Below, in pieces: positions 1 to 12,361 of a stretch of 64,000 bases of DNA. Under the pieces are notes generated by a model. The model was given only the letters and a program-made list of their open reading frames with translations, was not told the DNA's origin and did not search any database. How positions within the stretch are numbered: position 1 is the first letter of the stretch; the number at the start of each line of letters is the position of its first letter. The translations under genes and the position numbers were made by a program. The stretch comes from Warburgia ugandensis (Eukaryota; Streptophyta; Magnoliopsida; Canellales; Canellaceae): positions 50,051,136-50,115,135 of the forward strand of contig CP141136.1 of the NCBI GenBank assembly GCA_035236585.1. Direction: 5' to 3'.

Positions 1-320
1 CACTTGCCTTGTATTATTACAACCCATTTAAAATTAAATATTATAAAAATTGCAATTTACAATGGGCCTTGCTACAAGTTTCACTCAACCTTAATATAGG
101 AAAGTAATAAAACCTAATCTAAGATGATGAAGCCATGGCCCACAGGATCGTCGTCACTCCTTTGCCAATTTCCCTTGCATGAAAATCAAAGAAATATGAT
201 TAATATGAGGAAAATAGCAACAAATGAAAAAAGTATGCAAAAATCCAAATCTAATGCACCCTAAACCTAGACTAGAGGAAAATAGCTTAAAGTATGGAAC
301 ATTACACAAATTGCTTCAAC
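1..320 (-). other. Leader-like remnant of an Athila-type element
   Basis: AT-rich sequence without coding potential lies directly downstream, on the minus strand, of a primer-binding site at 321-338. Its position corresponds to the 5' untranslated leader of an Athila-like Ty3/gypsy element whose LTR lies to the right. The rest of that element would be left of the window. The assignment rests on position only. Confidence 0.4.
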
Positions 321-338
321 TCCTCGACAACTACGCCA
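321..338 (-). promoter_or_regulatory. Degenerate Athila-type primer-binding site
   Basis: On the minus strand this reads TGGCGTAGTTGTCGAGGA, preceded by TTT. It is close to the TGGCGCCGTTGCCGGGGA primer site (tRNA-Asp type) usual in Athila/Tat elements. It marks the boundary between an LTR on its right and an internal leader on its left. Similar degenerate sites occur at 8846, 23000 and 38496. Confidence 0.7.
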
Positions 339-346
339 AAAACTTG

Positions 347-997
347 CTATTGTTTTAATTAAAACTCTCAAGTACATGAATCATTTGCAATATAACATGC
401 TAGTGAGGTCACTCCCACGAGGAGTTGAACTAATGTGATGCTAGTAGTCCCTACTCTAAACTATCTAACCTAGCCAAAATTCAAGTCATTTTTAACCTAA
501 ATTAAGAATGAAAATTAAAATATGAAATTAGAAACTAAGCAAAATCATAAAACATGTTAAATGAGAAACTTTCCTAAAACATGCACTTTCTAGAATTAAA
601 ACTTTCCTAAATTAAAAAATTCTAATTTTATGAGTTTCCTAATTAAAAACTTTTCTAAAATACAATTTATCAACTTTCCTAAACAAACATGCCTAAACTT
701 GAAATTAACAACTAATTTAGGGAAACATGCTTTAACAAACTACATTCCTAATCATGAAAAATTAAGCAATTATCTTGTGGGAATGAAACTACAATGCAAT
801 AAACTAATTTTTATCTTAACTACTTTTCCTAACAAAAAAAAAAAAAAACCAATTAACTTGGATTTCAATCCTACAAATCACTCAAAACCAGCACACCACT
901 TATGGACAACATACATGGTTTCAACATGATTGGAGAATTGTTTTGCATTCTTGATTAAAGAAGTAATGGGACTCATGAACTATGGATGCGACAGAAC
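347..997 (-). repeat. LTR group C, 3' portion (copy C1, left piece)
   Basis: The sequence starts next to the primer-binding site and aligns by eye with 23022 onward: the words for sticky AT-rich blocks such as ACTTTCCTAAA, 'taagaatgaaaattaa' and 'ctatctaacctagcc' occur in the same order. It is the terminal part of an Athila-like LTR on the minus strand. The probable continuation lies at about 4617-6093, separated by D-type LTR sequence. The 99-codon open frame at 630-929 lies inside this repeat and has no recognisable domain. The last 60 bases may belong to the D element, because TGATTAAA and TATGGATGC also flank the other D LTR at 40664. Confidence 0.6.
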
Positions 998-3065
998 TGT
1001 TAAGTGTTTAATTTTGGCTAAAAGACCCCTAGTTTAGCATTTAATTAGACCATCTAACTCATTAATTTGATAATTTCTTGCATAAAATATAAAAATTAGC
1101 TCAAATTGGCCATCCAACCATAAATTGTCAAAATTAATGGTCAGATAATCCATTGAGCTAAGTGGATGCTTAATGTATGATTTAGATGTATCTAATCTAG
1201 TATTTGGTTTTGCAGATCAACTAAAGGGGGGTTGGATGGCTCATATTTAATCTTAATGGTGCAGATTAGTTTGAAGATTAATAAGGCAAGGGATGAAGGG
1301 TTCCTAAAAGAAGAAGGAGACCTAATTTTGAAAGAAGAGTCCTAATTTGGAAGAGGAGAAAGTGTCCTAATGGGAATCTACCTCTTTAAGGAAAGAGTTT
1401 GAGGAAAATAAGTGAAAAGATTTTAAAGAGGGGAACTGTAGAGAAGTGGGGAGTTTTTTTTTTTGGAAGTTGTTGGGGTTTTGGACTCTACTTTTTTCAG
1501 CGTTTTTGGAATTTACTTTTTTTCTTGCTTCCATAAGTCCATGGTTAGACAGTTTATGGTGTTTCCAGTTCCCACCGTATCCATTCTCTCTTAGTCTCCA
1601 TCTCCCTCTCATTCTATCTCTTGTGTTTGCCCTCTATTTTAGGTTCTTTCTTTTAGTCGTTCTTTTTCTCACCCAATCTCCTTCTCGATATCTATTTCCT
1701 TTCTCTTTTAGCCTATTCTTCTTCATCTATCTTTCATGCTCCTCCACTTCTAAGCTATCTCCACTTCCAGGCCCCAGGCCCCAACATTGCACAAGCTAGG
1801 CTATTTGACCTATCCTCACATTTCTAGCACTAGTTGAAGTCTGTCCAGGTTGCCGCCACCTTCCCGATCCAAGGCACTTTGCTTCTCATCGTTTCTCCTT
1901 CATCCCCATCTCTTCCCAGCCATCTCCTTTTCACTATCTCTCTGGTACCCTCTCTTACTTGCATCATTTGTTCCAGACGACACCCATAAAAGACATTGTT
2001 TTCCCTCATCATCACACACCTAGACCAAAGACGCAGATCACTGTCTTCGACATTCCTTGCTCCTCTCCTCCACTCACAAGGCATCATCTTCCTCTACCCA
2101 GATCGTCCGGCTCTACTCTAGACGATCCAACATCTATGTAGCATCTTCACCAGCCACACTCCCAGAATGGAACAAAAAAAAAAAAAGCGACGCCAAGGCG
2201 ATGTTCCTCTACTCCGAACGGTACCATACGATGCCCTAGTTCAGATCAAGGATGTCCAGTACCTTCCAGGCAACCCGTGATCTCCTGCTGTCTTCTCCGG
2301 TGGATTTTCCTATTTACGGGAGTTTTAGGGAAGTTTTGAATAAAATTCCAATTTTTCCCTTGAAAGAATAATTCAATTTACATTCCATGTCCGGTTACTA
2401 TCACTATTTGCATTTTATGTTATTCTAGTTTTAGTTATTCACATTTTGTGTTATTCCGTTCCTGGATAAACAAATCAAAGGTTTTGGTTTAACCATGGAA
2501 AACTTCTAATTTCTTATTTGTTTTAATTTAGAATTTCAATTAAATTTCAGAACTTGTTTTTAGGATATTTTCCTATTGAATTGTTGTTCTTGATCTTCAA
2601 TTTGGGTGCTGAAAATATATCTAAGCCATTAATTCTTAAATTCCTTAATTCGATTAGATCTCTAAAAATTTAAAGAATCTAACAAATTCATTCGTCAGAT
2701 AATTAATCTAGGACATATTGAATATATTGATGGAGTTTGATCAAAGCTTTGGATACCAGAAGTGAAGAAATTTGACAACACTTAAGATAGAGAATTAGAT
2801 TTTCCTTAATTTTTTCTAGTTTTAGTTTAGTTAAGGTTTTATTATTTCTTTTTCTATTCTTTCTGGAATTAGACCTCTGGAATTTGACTGTTAAACTAAA
2901 GATGAAGTCTGATTTATTTTGTTAATTTTTATCAATTAATTTGAATTTTAAATAATTAAATTTTATTAAAAACTCCAAAATTTTAAAGCGTGTCCCTGTG
3001 GGATCGACCCGTACTTGCATTAGCTATACCACAATAGTCCGTGCACTTGCGAAAAACATCAACAA
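998..3065 (+). repeat. LTR group D, plus-strand copy
   Basis: This 2.07 kb block begins TGTTAAGTGTTTAATTTTGGC-like sequence and ends ...GCGAAAAACATCAACA, preceded by the GGGATCGACCCGTACTTGC / GTGCACTTGCG signature common at the 3' end of Athila-type LTRs. The reverse complement of 38520-40663 matches it along its length, including the start TGTTAAGT and the final CACTTGCGAAAAAC. A pyrimidine-rich zone (about 1440-2330) gives several spurious open frames in both strands. No primer-binding site follows, so this is either a 3' LTR or a solo LTR. Confidence 0.75.
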
Positions 3066-3589
3066 CAAGTCAATACAATCATTCAAACTTCAGCCATTCA
3101 AACCTTTTAAAACCATGTGTTCAGTCTTTAGATTGGATGCATGATTCCAATAGTTTTTTTTTTCTATGTTGGTTTGCTTAAAAACAATAATCTTACATTA
3201 CACATCCAGCTGTAGAATCAACATGTTAATAACTCACTTATGCTAACACTCATCAATGGAAAGAGTCTTGAATCACCAAATATTATTGATTAAGGAACAA
3301 CAATCAATGATAGTGCATACTAAATTTGCTTAGTGTGCACTATGAATTACAACCTCCAAATTCAAAATAACTCTCACTTAATCTTTCTTACTCCAACCAG
3401 CATGATGAACTAAAGGGAAATCCAATAGAATAACACTGGCAACTCTTAAGGAACACTATGGAAACAACTATAAATCAGTGAAATTGAGGGTTATGCAACA
3501 AAGTAAAGGACAAGGGAAGGATGGATACCTTCATTGAAGAAGTGTGTGTGACACATAAAAGATAAGAATCCCCAAAACATAAAAGGATA
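3066..3589. other. Unassigned AT-rich spacer between D-type LTRs
   Basis: No open frame, terminal repeat or known domain is visible. It contains a short near-palindromic stretch (AGTGCATACTAAATTTGCTTAGTGTGCACT around 3312-3343, a stem with an AT-rich loop). It may be the missing 5' part of the truncated D-like LTR that follows or a separate fragment. Confidence 0.4.
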
Positions 3590-4616
3590 AGCCCCCATAG
3601 TAAAGTGTGTTCTTTGCTCTCCCTCTCCTTCCCCTTCACTGGTCCAAGCAGCACATCATCGACATGGTAACCTACATCCCTTGTCTATCTATCGTGCCTC
3701 CATAGCATATCACCAGTAAAGCCGATGCCGACCCAGCACTAGCGTCTGCCCAGATTGTCTTCTTCCCCATTAGCTGCCCCTTGTTCTCCACTTCGACATT
3801 GCGTAGCCATCTACTCCACTACTCATAGTCCAACATCATTGCCTAGATTTTATCAGACAATGCAGCCCCCTCCTTCATCGCACCAAATGCCCAGATCTCC
3901 TCCATCTCCGGCTTCCTCCTTCTCTGTTTCCTTTATTATTATTATTTTGTTTTAAACATTTTTTATGTTAATTCCAGTTTTGTCTGCTACTCTTTTATTT
4001 TAATTCCATATGAGTCTCCTTTTTAATCCCCTCTAAATCCGTGCTTCTATTCCAATTTTATTTTGTCTGTGTTTGTTATCCAAGAAGTACATAATCTGAA
4101 TTGATTTAATTATGGCTTAACCTAATCAACAGGTTAGCCTTAATAATAAAGATCCTTTTATCTCTCCTCTGTTTCACATCAGATCTTTAATTAATTTTTA
4201 AATTTCATTATTATGATAGTTTATAGCTTTTTTATCATCTTAAATCTTTAATATGAAATCTAAAAAGTGATCTAAGCTGTCCATAACCCAAAATTACCAT
4301 TTAGTCTAGGTCTGTGAGATTTTTTGGAATCAAACTAATCCATCCACTAGATCTTTAATCAATTACATACTGAAGACATTGATGAAGGTTGATTGACTCC
4401 AAAAAGACTAGATTTTAAGAAATTGGCAATAATCAATCTAGGGAGGTAAATATTTGAAGTTTGATTGCACTCTCATTTAATTTTTGTCACTTATTTTAAA
4501 ATTTTGACCAATTAAATTTTATTTAAACTCTAAATTCTTAAAGTAAGTCCTTGTGGGATTGACCCATACTTGTATACACTACACTGCAATAACTCATGCA
4601 CTTGTGGTAAAACAAC
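3590..4616 (+). repeat. 5'-truncated D-like LTR
   Basis: The right end carries the same terminal signature as the D copy at 998-3065 (GTGGGATTGACCCATACTTG then ATGCACTTGTGG), preceded by an AT-rich stretch and a pyrimidine-rich zone with short spurious frames (3755-3955). It is clearly more diverged from the other two copies than they are from each other. The left limit is approximate. Confidence 0.55.
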
Positions 4617-6093
4617 ATAGGGTCCCCATAGGAAAAAAATTGCGAAGAACTTTAAAGAGGAACGAGGCACCACTTTTTAGGCATCCCACTTCCCACCATA
4701 GATGTTCCATGTTGAATCTTAAAATGGATATTTTATGGGTTGGCTTATGATCTTATGGTGGAAAGGAGATGGGGAATTAGATCTAAGGTCAAGATAAAAG
4801 GAGATCTAAAGTGGTTAGAAAAGAAAATGATGTGGCATGAAGTGATTGGGTGGCTTAGAGAATGGAATGGGAAGGGAGTTCCTACCTTTTAGGATCTTGG
4901 CATGGAACTCATTTCCTTGGAGATTTTCACATGGAAAACAAAAATACGTAATGGGATAGTCGTTTGGACATGTTTGGGGAGTAAAGAGGAAAAAGATCAA
5001 AGAATAAGCTATAAGAGGAGATATGGCAACTTGGGGTTGGTACTCCCAATGAAGGGGAGACATTATTCTTCTAAAAATGTCTCTTCCTTATGGTTTTCAC
5101 ATTGAATTCATATTGGAGAGATAGCTTAATGAAAATAATTGCAGCCCTTGGATTAGAATTGGATGGTGGAGATGATGGGATGGAAAAAGAAAGGAGGACT
5201 AAGGTGGAAAAAGGTGATTGGCTAGTTTAGGATGGAGTTAGGAGTGGTTGGAATGAAATGTGGAAGAGTTTTAGAAAGTTGGATTCTTTGGTGGAAAGTG
5301 AAATTCGTAATGTTATTTGGTGATAAGGTGGAAAGTGATAAAAAGGTGAAAATTTTGAGAAAAACTCAGAAATAGAAAGCTCTTATCCCATTGTTCAACT
5401 TGCCATCTTATTCTAATAAAATTTTCCTCATTTATATTCAAAATAACTCATAGATAATCCTCTTGAATCGCCTCCAATCCTAGCCTTTCATGTAACTTAG
5501 TTAGATGGCTTAGATGGATAATTTTGAGGGCTCCATTGGCTAAGCTTCATGACTGGCTTAGGAAGCTTTCTTATCTTGACTTCTTAGCTCTATCCCGTGG
5601 TTTGAGTGGCTTGAATGGTTTGGCTTGAATTCCTTAGCTTGCCACCTTCTTTCATGGCTCATATGGCTAAGGTGGCTTCCATGCAAGGATGGTGGGAATG
5701 CATGGCTTACATCATGAACCCACTTTGGCCATCTTTAACTCCTTTAATCACATCTATTACTAGTCCATAAGATGCTCTTGACCTTGAAGTGATGATTTTG
5801 AGGCTTTGACTCAATCTTTTTATCTTAATCTTCAATTTCATCCCCATCGATCTCGACTGTCGGGTCACTGTCTTTCTTCCTACAAAAAGTTAAAATCTTA
5901 ATTAAATATAAAAAAAACATGATTGATTATATACCTAAATTGGACTAACTTTTGGACCTATAAAATAACAAACTTTTGCTTTATTAGGTAAAAAATGCAT
6001 GTGTCTTGAATTTTAGTCTAAAAACCCTAATTTAATGCTACAACACATGGATAACTAATTGGTTGGTTTTTATGCAAAACTAAATACTTATTG
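4617..6093 (-). repeat. LTR group C, 5' portion (copy C1, right piece)
   Basis: From about 5100 to 6093 this aligns by eye with 43100-44012 and, in its last 230 bases, with 24720-24917: shared blocks include TTAAATCCTAAAAATATGATT-like sequence, 'attaggt(c)aaa', 'cctaatttaatgcta' and the end ACTTATTG/ACTTATCA. A stretch rich in TGGCTT words (5500-5720) is also shared. On the minus strand it is the start of an LTR. Immediately right of it the internal 3' end of an Athila-like element begins, so it acts as a 3' LTR. Short open frames inside (4815-5063, 4902-5105) are not genes. Confidence 0.6.
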
Positions 6094-8845
6094 CCAACCC
6101 TAAACTTAAATTAAAAATCATTGCCAATGTTTAAAATTCATGGACAAATAAAAATAATAAATTGTAGAGAAAAGTGTGAGAATAATTGTACATGCACACA
6201 TGTGATGGTGCATTGACCTATTGATGTGAATGATTAAAAGCAACATATTGTTCAATGAATGTGAACGAAAACTATTTGACTAAAGGTAATGCTAGACTAA
6301 CCTTGAAGGAGCCTCTAGATAAACTCAATCCACTTTAGAATCTCACGGTATTGGATAGACATTCTTCGCCCAGTGATTTGTGGATGTGATAGCATAAGAG
6401 TATCGTGTACTATTGTGATAAAAAATTTCTTAGGAACAACCCAAGGTGAATTGTTCCAAGTTTTATCAAAGTGAGGACAGAATATGCCAACATCAAAAAG
6501 TTGAAAATGTTTCTCCTCTTACATCATCTTGAATGACGGGATTAAGCCAACTTTATATCTCACTAAAAGGTTGTTCATATTCCTCTTGATGTGGAGGGGC
6601 TTAAACCCTTAGTATCCTATTCTATATCAAAATATGAGGCATTGAGATCAGTCAAGGCATAAGATAAACCTAACAACCCAACAGCATTTTCTGGTAGAAA
6701 TGGTAGGTCCAAATTAGGTGGTTCTTCAATAAATGGCACAAATGAAGTCTTAGGAATTGTAATAGGTCCTGCTTATGGAATACATTGTAAAATATCCATT
6801 AAAGGTATGATATCCAATAAAACATTCACTTCATCAATGGAGATGACTAGATAAAAATTGAAATGAGTGAGACATGCCTTGAGATGATCATTGCTAGTAG
6901 AGGGTAGGGATGTTGTAGTCACCAGACTCTTTATCTCATAAAGATCTTCAAAGTCTAATGAAATTGTTATCCTTGTCTTTGTGTTGATTAGCTTCTCATT
7001 ATCCTTAGCTTGGCTTGTTTCCTTTCCATTTCTATGTGTAGCAGATATATGACCCATATGGTATTCCACCTAGGCAATAGATTGCTAGTAGGTGTAAATT
7101 CTTTGCCTAGTATCATGTTGGAATTTGAGAGTTCCCTGCATAAACAAACTAAGGGTCTAATCGAATGATTGTTCCATTTAGTGCAAAAGAAATGCTCTAA
7201 TAACGTAGTTTGCCATGGAACTAGAGCTCTAGGGAAAGGTTGGTTAGGGGAAATTCCATATCGTCCTTGCTAATGAATATGCTAGGACCATGAGAAATTG
7301 AGATGCCTAGCCCACCTAGGATTGTAAGTCTTAGAATAGAAGTTGTCACTAGGGTCAAAATGCACGCATTACATTCATGTGCTCTAAAATATATTCAGGA
7401 ACCATGGAGCTTGACGGGTACAAAGAAGTAGGATGCACTGGACTAGAATAAATAAAACAAGCCACATGCCGAGTTGAAAAGATGACTAACTAGCCGAAAC
7501 AAAAGCATCAAATTTATTAAGTAGATTATCCAAATTATCCACCCTATATGGCAATCCATCTAATGCATTGTACAAATCAAGAGTAGCCCCTATCTCATGC
7601 ATACTACTTTGTGTAAGGGGCTGTGGAGTAAAATAGTGTTACAATGGCTTTACTTTCATTACTTTGTTTTCCATATCTAGTGTAGTGTGAATTTGATCTA
7701 CATGATTATGTAACCCTTGTCTAGTGGTCCATTCAATTTTAGGATCTAAAAATACTAAATCTAGGTTCAATGATCTAAAGTCATGTATATACTAGTGGTT
7801 GGTGTAGTTGACGCAATTATATACAACAAAAGAGTACTCTTTTTTTTTTTTTTTTTTTAATTAAACTAAGGAAATCCTAAACTAAATGTTGTAACCTATA
7901 TGCAAATAATGCACAACCAAAGGCATACATGAAATCTAACACTTAGGCAAATATACTAAAATTTTACATTTCTTGATTTTTTTGCATAGGGAGAGGCTTG
8001 GAGATTAATGATAACCTAATTAGCTTCCCCTCTCTTTCAGACTTGTCATACTACTTACTAGTTAGATCCCAAGGTAATCAACTGCCTCACACCCTTTTTA
8101 GTTAGTGATAGGTAATTTGAGTCATTGAGTGTATTGGTAGAGCTAGTCATTTAAATACTAATGCAATTGATTAATTTGGAATTCTGGGATGTGTCAAATG
8201 ATGATTAACCTAGGTGGACAGAGAGGTGGCTATGAAATCCACCCTTTAGCTTGTAGGGATGATTGTCTTTACTAGTTAATTAGAAATTCCCTCTGCATTT
8301 TGGTCATCATATAATTTATCATAAACCAATAAATGTATCCTAAATGCAATAAAAAAGAATAAACTAATGCAATAATCTTAAAATATAATAATTATAAAAT
8401 TCATACTATATGAAATTATCTATCATCCAAATGCAACCAAATTAATATGCAAACTCTTAATTAGAAAATGTAAGGCACAGTGGGATCCTACATAAAATCT
8501 TCTCATACAAGGTGAATCCATATACAAACCATCACCTCTTCCAAGTTAGGATGGTTCATCCATAACCTATATTATTATAACCTTTTTTTATTTTAAATGA
8601 ATCATGATAAAAATTAGAAAAATATAATAACAACCTCACTAAAATTCACTCAAAAAAAAAAGTGTGAGATATCCTAATTTCTCACCCCAAGTCCTCCAAA
8701 TTTCTGCAGAAATAAAATAGAAGTGAGTTGCCAAAAAATCATACAAATTAGGGAAATAATGCAACTAACTGTACACAATCCTAAAAGCTTTGACTAGTGG
8801 TAGTAAAAAGGTTTGACCTAGATTCCAACTAAATTCCATTGTGAG
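6094..8845 (-). mobile_element. Internally deleted Athila-type internal region
   Basis: A 2.75 kb internal remnant lies between a 3' LTR on the left and a primer-binding site on the right. About 6480-6620 resembles 48030-48180 (part of the Athila reverse-transcriptase N-terminus: shared words 'atgccaacatc', 'tctcctcttacatcatcttga' against 'atctcttacgacatccttca'). Next to it the linker peptide at 6773-7069 is shared with 48316-48522. The rest of reverse transcriptase and all of integrase are missing, and the right half should correspond to leader and gag but shows no readable frame. A T19 tract lies at 7840-7858. Confidence 0.65.
6773..7069 (-). pseudogene. Athila pol fragment (linker before reverse transcriptase)
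   Basis: A 98-codon open frame. Its C-terminal third (LTHFNFYLVISIDEVNVLLD) matches the peptide LAHFNCDFDIDNSIEDANNLLD encoded at 48316-48522, in the region between protease and reverse transcriptase of Athila elements. No catalytic domain is present. The start Met has no special support; the frame is simply an undisturbed piece of decayed pol. It belongs to the deleted element at 6094-8845 and is not expected to encode a functional product. Confidence 0.65.
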
Positions 8846-8862
8846 TCCTTGAAATGGCACCA
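8846..8862 (-). promoter_or_regulatory. Degenerate Athila-type primer-binding site
   Basis: The minus strand reads TGGTGCCATTTCAAGGA, preceded by TTTT, matching the TGGCGCCGTTGCCGGGGA class with one base missing and several changes. The LTR lies to its right (from about 8869). Confidence 0.65.
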
Positions 8863-8868
8863 AAAAGT

Positions 8869-9675
8869 TGATGTGTTTTAAATAAATTTCTACAAGTACA
8901 CAGGTCTATTGTAGAATAGATTGTGCAAGTTATAGGTCAATCTCATAGACTCTTAAAATGTTAGCATTTTAGTCAAAACCTACTTAATTTACTTTAGCAT
9001 GGCCAACAAATTAAATCATGTAAATAATTCTAATGTTACTAACAAACTTGAACTAAAGTAGGAAAGTAAAGTACAAAATTAACGCATAATTTAAGAAACT
9101 GCTAAAAAAATTAAAAGGAACTTCCACTAATTTAAAATTTAAATTCTTACAAGGAAATGAATATATTAACATAGAAAAAAGTAAAGGAAATAAAAATTCC
9201 CTTAAATGTCTTAGAGTGTATTGTGCAGGACTCCTTCATTATGTCACTCAAAATGGATCTTTAAACATCTGCTTCAATCAAAATATACAAGTACAAGATT
9301 TATCTATTCAACTTCTTCATCTTGTTAAGACATTGTCTCATAGTTCAACAAGTGGAGAGGAAATCACTTGACATGCCACAACCCAATTACTCATCAACCA
9401 TACCTGAACCACCCACCTTTAAGAATGAAATCCCTTGGATCCCATACAAAGAGGTGCAAGGTATGCTCCTTCTACCTGATATCCACACCCCAAGGAAAAA
9501 GGCTAGAAAAAGTAGGTGCAATTGAAGAGGGATTGCATCCAAGTAGCAGTGCAACCAAAGAGGGGTTCATACCTCTTAAAGGAATGCACAAAAGAGGGAT
9601 GCTACCACTTCCAATTTCTATAGTATTCTCACCTCTTCTACAAGGTTGGAGAAAGGGATGAGGGATGGAAAGGTG
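8869..9675 (-). repeat. LTR group G, part left of element A
   Basis: It starts next to the primer-binding site with the typical order 'CTACAAGTACACAGGTCTATTGTAG ... GTCAATCTCATAG', which is the inverted Athila-type LTR end. It runs until element A interrupts it at 9675. The sequence continues after element A at 18521, as shown by the 5-bp target duplication. The open frames at 9322-9525 and 9368-9661 overlap in different frames and have no recognisable domain. Confidence 0.6.
9671..9675. repeat. Target site duplication of element A, left copy
   Basis: AGGTG directly precedes the 5' LTR; the same five bases directly follow the 3' LTR at 18521-18525. Five bases is the usual duplication size for plant Ty3/gypsy integration. 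Confidence 0.93.
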
Positions 9676-12347
9676 TGTAATACCCCGAGCAATTTACACT
9701 ATTGAACTGGGCATTCTATAGGAAATGAACTGTGTTGAATGTTTTACTTTATTTAAAATAGTAAATGAAGGAATTGTAAGTAAACTTGGCACCATTAGAT
9801 TCTACTCAAAAAATGGAATCCAACGCCTCAAAGAAACCAAAAACGGAATTCGTATGAAGAAGTTACGGACGTTTAAAGATCAGGGGAATTTCAATAATTT
9901 AAACAAAAAAGAAAAAGATAGAAAACTTAGGGGGCCATTTTAATAACGGCACCTGTCTTCTTCTTACTCTAGACTTCTCCAGAAACCCTGTTTCCAGAGG
10001 TTTCTGCCACCGCCAATGGTGGCACCGCCATTGGCAGCACCGCCATAGCAAGGCTACAAAAAGCTCTATCTCCCCCCTCTTCAAAAAAAAAATTTTCCAA
10101 TCATTTGGGACTGGGGTTTCCGGCAAAAATCAGAAACCCAATTTCCCTGCACATTCTGGCCAAGCCCGAGTCAGGTCGGCCATTTCCCCTCTCTTCACCT
10201 TTCCCCCTTTTTCCTTTAGTCTCACCGGAGATCGATCTGGTTTCCCCCTTCTTCATGGGTTCTAGACAACACGGATTTTTGGCAGGCATAGAGGGAAATG
10301 CACCACCAGAAGAGGGACGTCCCCGACTACCCAGTAAAGCTTCTCTTTCCTTTCTCTCCGTTTTGCTTCCCCTAGGCCAGATCCATGCCGGATCTGGTCT
10401 TTTCCCAGCCGATTTTTCCAGCCGGAGAAGACAAAGCCGGTTCCAGCCTGCCCTGTACAAACAAGGCGTCCCAGGGACGCCATGCTTCATGTGCGCCTGG
10501 GACGGGTTCCAGGCGTACGACAGTGCGTACACTGTCCCAGGTGTAGCCTTCGGGTGCGCGCGCGACATGGGGCACGGGTCCTGGCTCGACTAGGATGCAC
10601 GAGGTGTCCTGGGAGCTGAGACGCACCATGCTACACCAAAGGTGCCTCCGTGCGATGCCATTCAAGATGCACATCATAGCTCGTTGCTTGAGCATGCATG
10701 TGCGTGTGCAAAACGCGGTCCCTGGCACGGCCTTGGGGCGCGCACGCACGTGAGGCGGTCACGGTTCAAACAGGGTGCACGGGTGTCCTGGGAACTGGGA
10801 CACGCAGACCTAATGAGACTATAAAGTTAGGATCAGAGGACAATTTACAGAGTTAACCATTGAATAGTAGATCCACATCATAGGATCTAGCCTGACAATA
10901 AATTAGGTAAGGACCCATGGACCCTAAAAGGCAAATCTAGCAATCTAATTTCTAAAAATAGATCAAAATTGATAAGGACTCCTTGTATCCATTCATATCC
11001 AGGAGTTTATAAATGAGACCCAGGGACGGGTTGAGTGATGAAGGACACGACTCTAAGAGACTTCGAGGTAGGTGCTCTATCGCTACTAAACTTTTAAAAA
11101 GAGTCATGATCATTTTGAGAATGCATGTTTTAAGTATAAGTTATATGACTTGTTTAGGATGACTTAATTTTATTCAGCGTGCATATGATAAATACATTAT
11201 GCATAGATATGCTTTGCAAACAATTGCATAAATTGCATGATTTGTGGTTATTGCGTTTTGAAAAATTGCATGTCCTTAAGGGTTACCAAAAGACGTTGGA
11301 GTGCCCAAAAGAAGCTGGGTAGGCAGTTGTGAGGGACCCAAAGAGGACAGGTTTTGAAAAAGAGGTTTTTTCTTAATTGATTGTATATGATTTGGGCTAC
11401 TAAGCTCGTGGGCGCTATGCCGAGAGGTCTGGGGTGGCCTCCTAGCCTCTACCACTATTAGGTGGAATGAGTACCACGCCCAAAAAGGGCATGTCCCTAC
11501 GTCGACTGCATGTGGTACAAGGGGCTACCACTGGTGTCACGACACTGGGTCGATGTGTCATATGCCCCGTGGAGGCTATGACCGAGTGTCCTCAGGTACC
11601 CGGGGACCACACGGCGGCGAGGTCGTGGGCATAGTGGGCCCTATGGTTTGAGGATTTACTTGCATTGCATATGGCATGACATGAGGTTGGCCGACCATAC
11701 CATATATCCATGAGTTGGATTCAGTTGAGCATCTTATGCATATCATTATGCTTATGATATATATGATACTTTCGACTTGGATTATGCGATTCTTTAAGTC
11801 GTTAGTATTCCCGTTTGACAATGGTTTTTAATATCGATATTGAACATGAGTGTTTAAAGATGCACATGTTTCAAAGAGCATATGATTTTAAACGTAGCAT
11901 GCATTGTAAAACTAGTAGTGATAGACTCCTACTGAGTATAGTATATACTCACCCAATCCTTAACCTTTTTTAGGATAGCTCCATTCACGAATAGAAGACG
12001 CCTCAGGTGATGTTAGTGCTACGAGCAAGAGAATAGAAAAGGAAACAATTATACATGTAAGTAAACACTCTACCCTTTGGACATGTATTTGTATTTATTT
12101 ATAGTTGGACTGTGAGCTGTGACTGAATGGACCTGGGAAAAACACTTATGAATTCTGAAGTTTTTCAAAAACTACTTTGATTGTTGTGAAAGCAAATGAC
12201 ACTCGGGGTTTTCAAAATGAGTTTAAAACAAAATATTTTGTACTGCATTGTGTGGTTTTTATAAAATGGTTTTCAAATAGGGATGCATCCTGCCTTAGGA
12301 ATTAGATCTTGCATTTAAAAATGCATGGGAAAACTCGGGTCGTCACA
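9676..12347 (+). repeat. Element A 5' LTR
   Basis: This 2672-bp LTR begins TGTAATACCCCGAG and ends GGTCGTCACA. It matches 15834-18520 base by base except for scattered mostly transitional differences and three short indels; identity is well above 90% by eye. It contains a GC-rich core (about 10040-10820) in an otherwise AT-rich setting, giving long overlapping frames on both strands (10101-10568 minus, 10105-10593 plus, 10372-10749 minus). These are composition artefacts, not genes. Confidence 0.95.
10055..10063 (+). promoter_or_regulatory. Mutated TATA-box position in 5' LTR of A
   Basis: TACAAAAAG stands where the 3' LTR has TATAAAAAG (16201-16209). If that is the promoter of the family, the upstream copy has lost its core T by one transition. 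The second TATA-like word TATAAAT at 11008-11014 is the same in both LTRs. Confidence 0.45.
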
Positions 12348-12349
12348 GT

Positions 12350-12361
12350 TGGTATCAGAGC
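12350..12361 (+). promoter_or_regulatory. Primer-binding site of element A (initiator tRNA-Met)
   Basis: TGGTATCAGAGC starts two bases after the LTR end and is the canonical complement of the 3' end of plant initiator tRNA-Met. It primes minus-strand cDNA synthesis. Confidence 0.95.

Noticed and set aside
1446..1799. 117-codon frame rich in Phe/Leu/Ser, possible membrane protein
   Set aside because: A pyrimidine-rich LTR segment read in a T-rich frame mimics a hydrophobic protein; the homologous minus-strand D LTR has no equivalent frame.
10101..10593. Overlapping 155- and 162-codon frames on opposite strands in the A LTR, partly conserved in the 3' LTR
   Set aside because: Both lie in the GC-rich LTR core, where stops are rare in every frame. 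Similarity between the two LTRs follows from their common origin, the frames are broken in the 3' copy, and no domain is recognisable.
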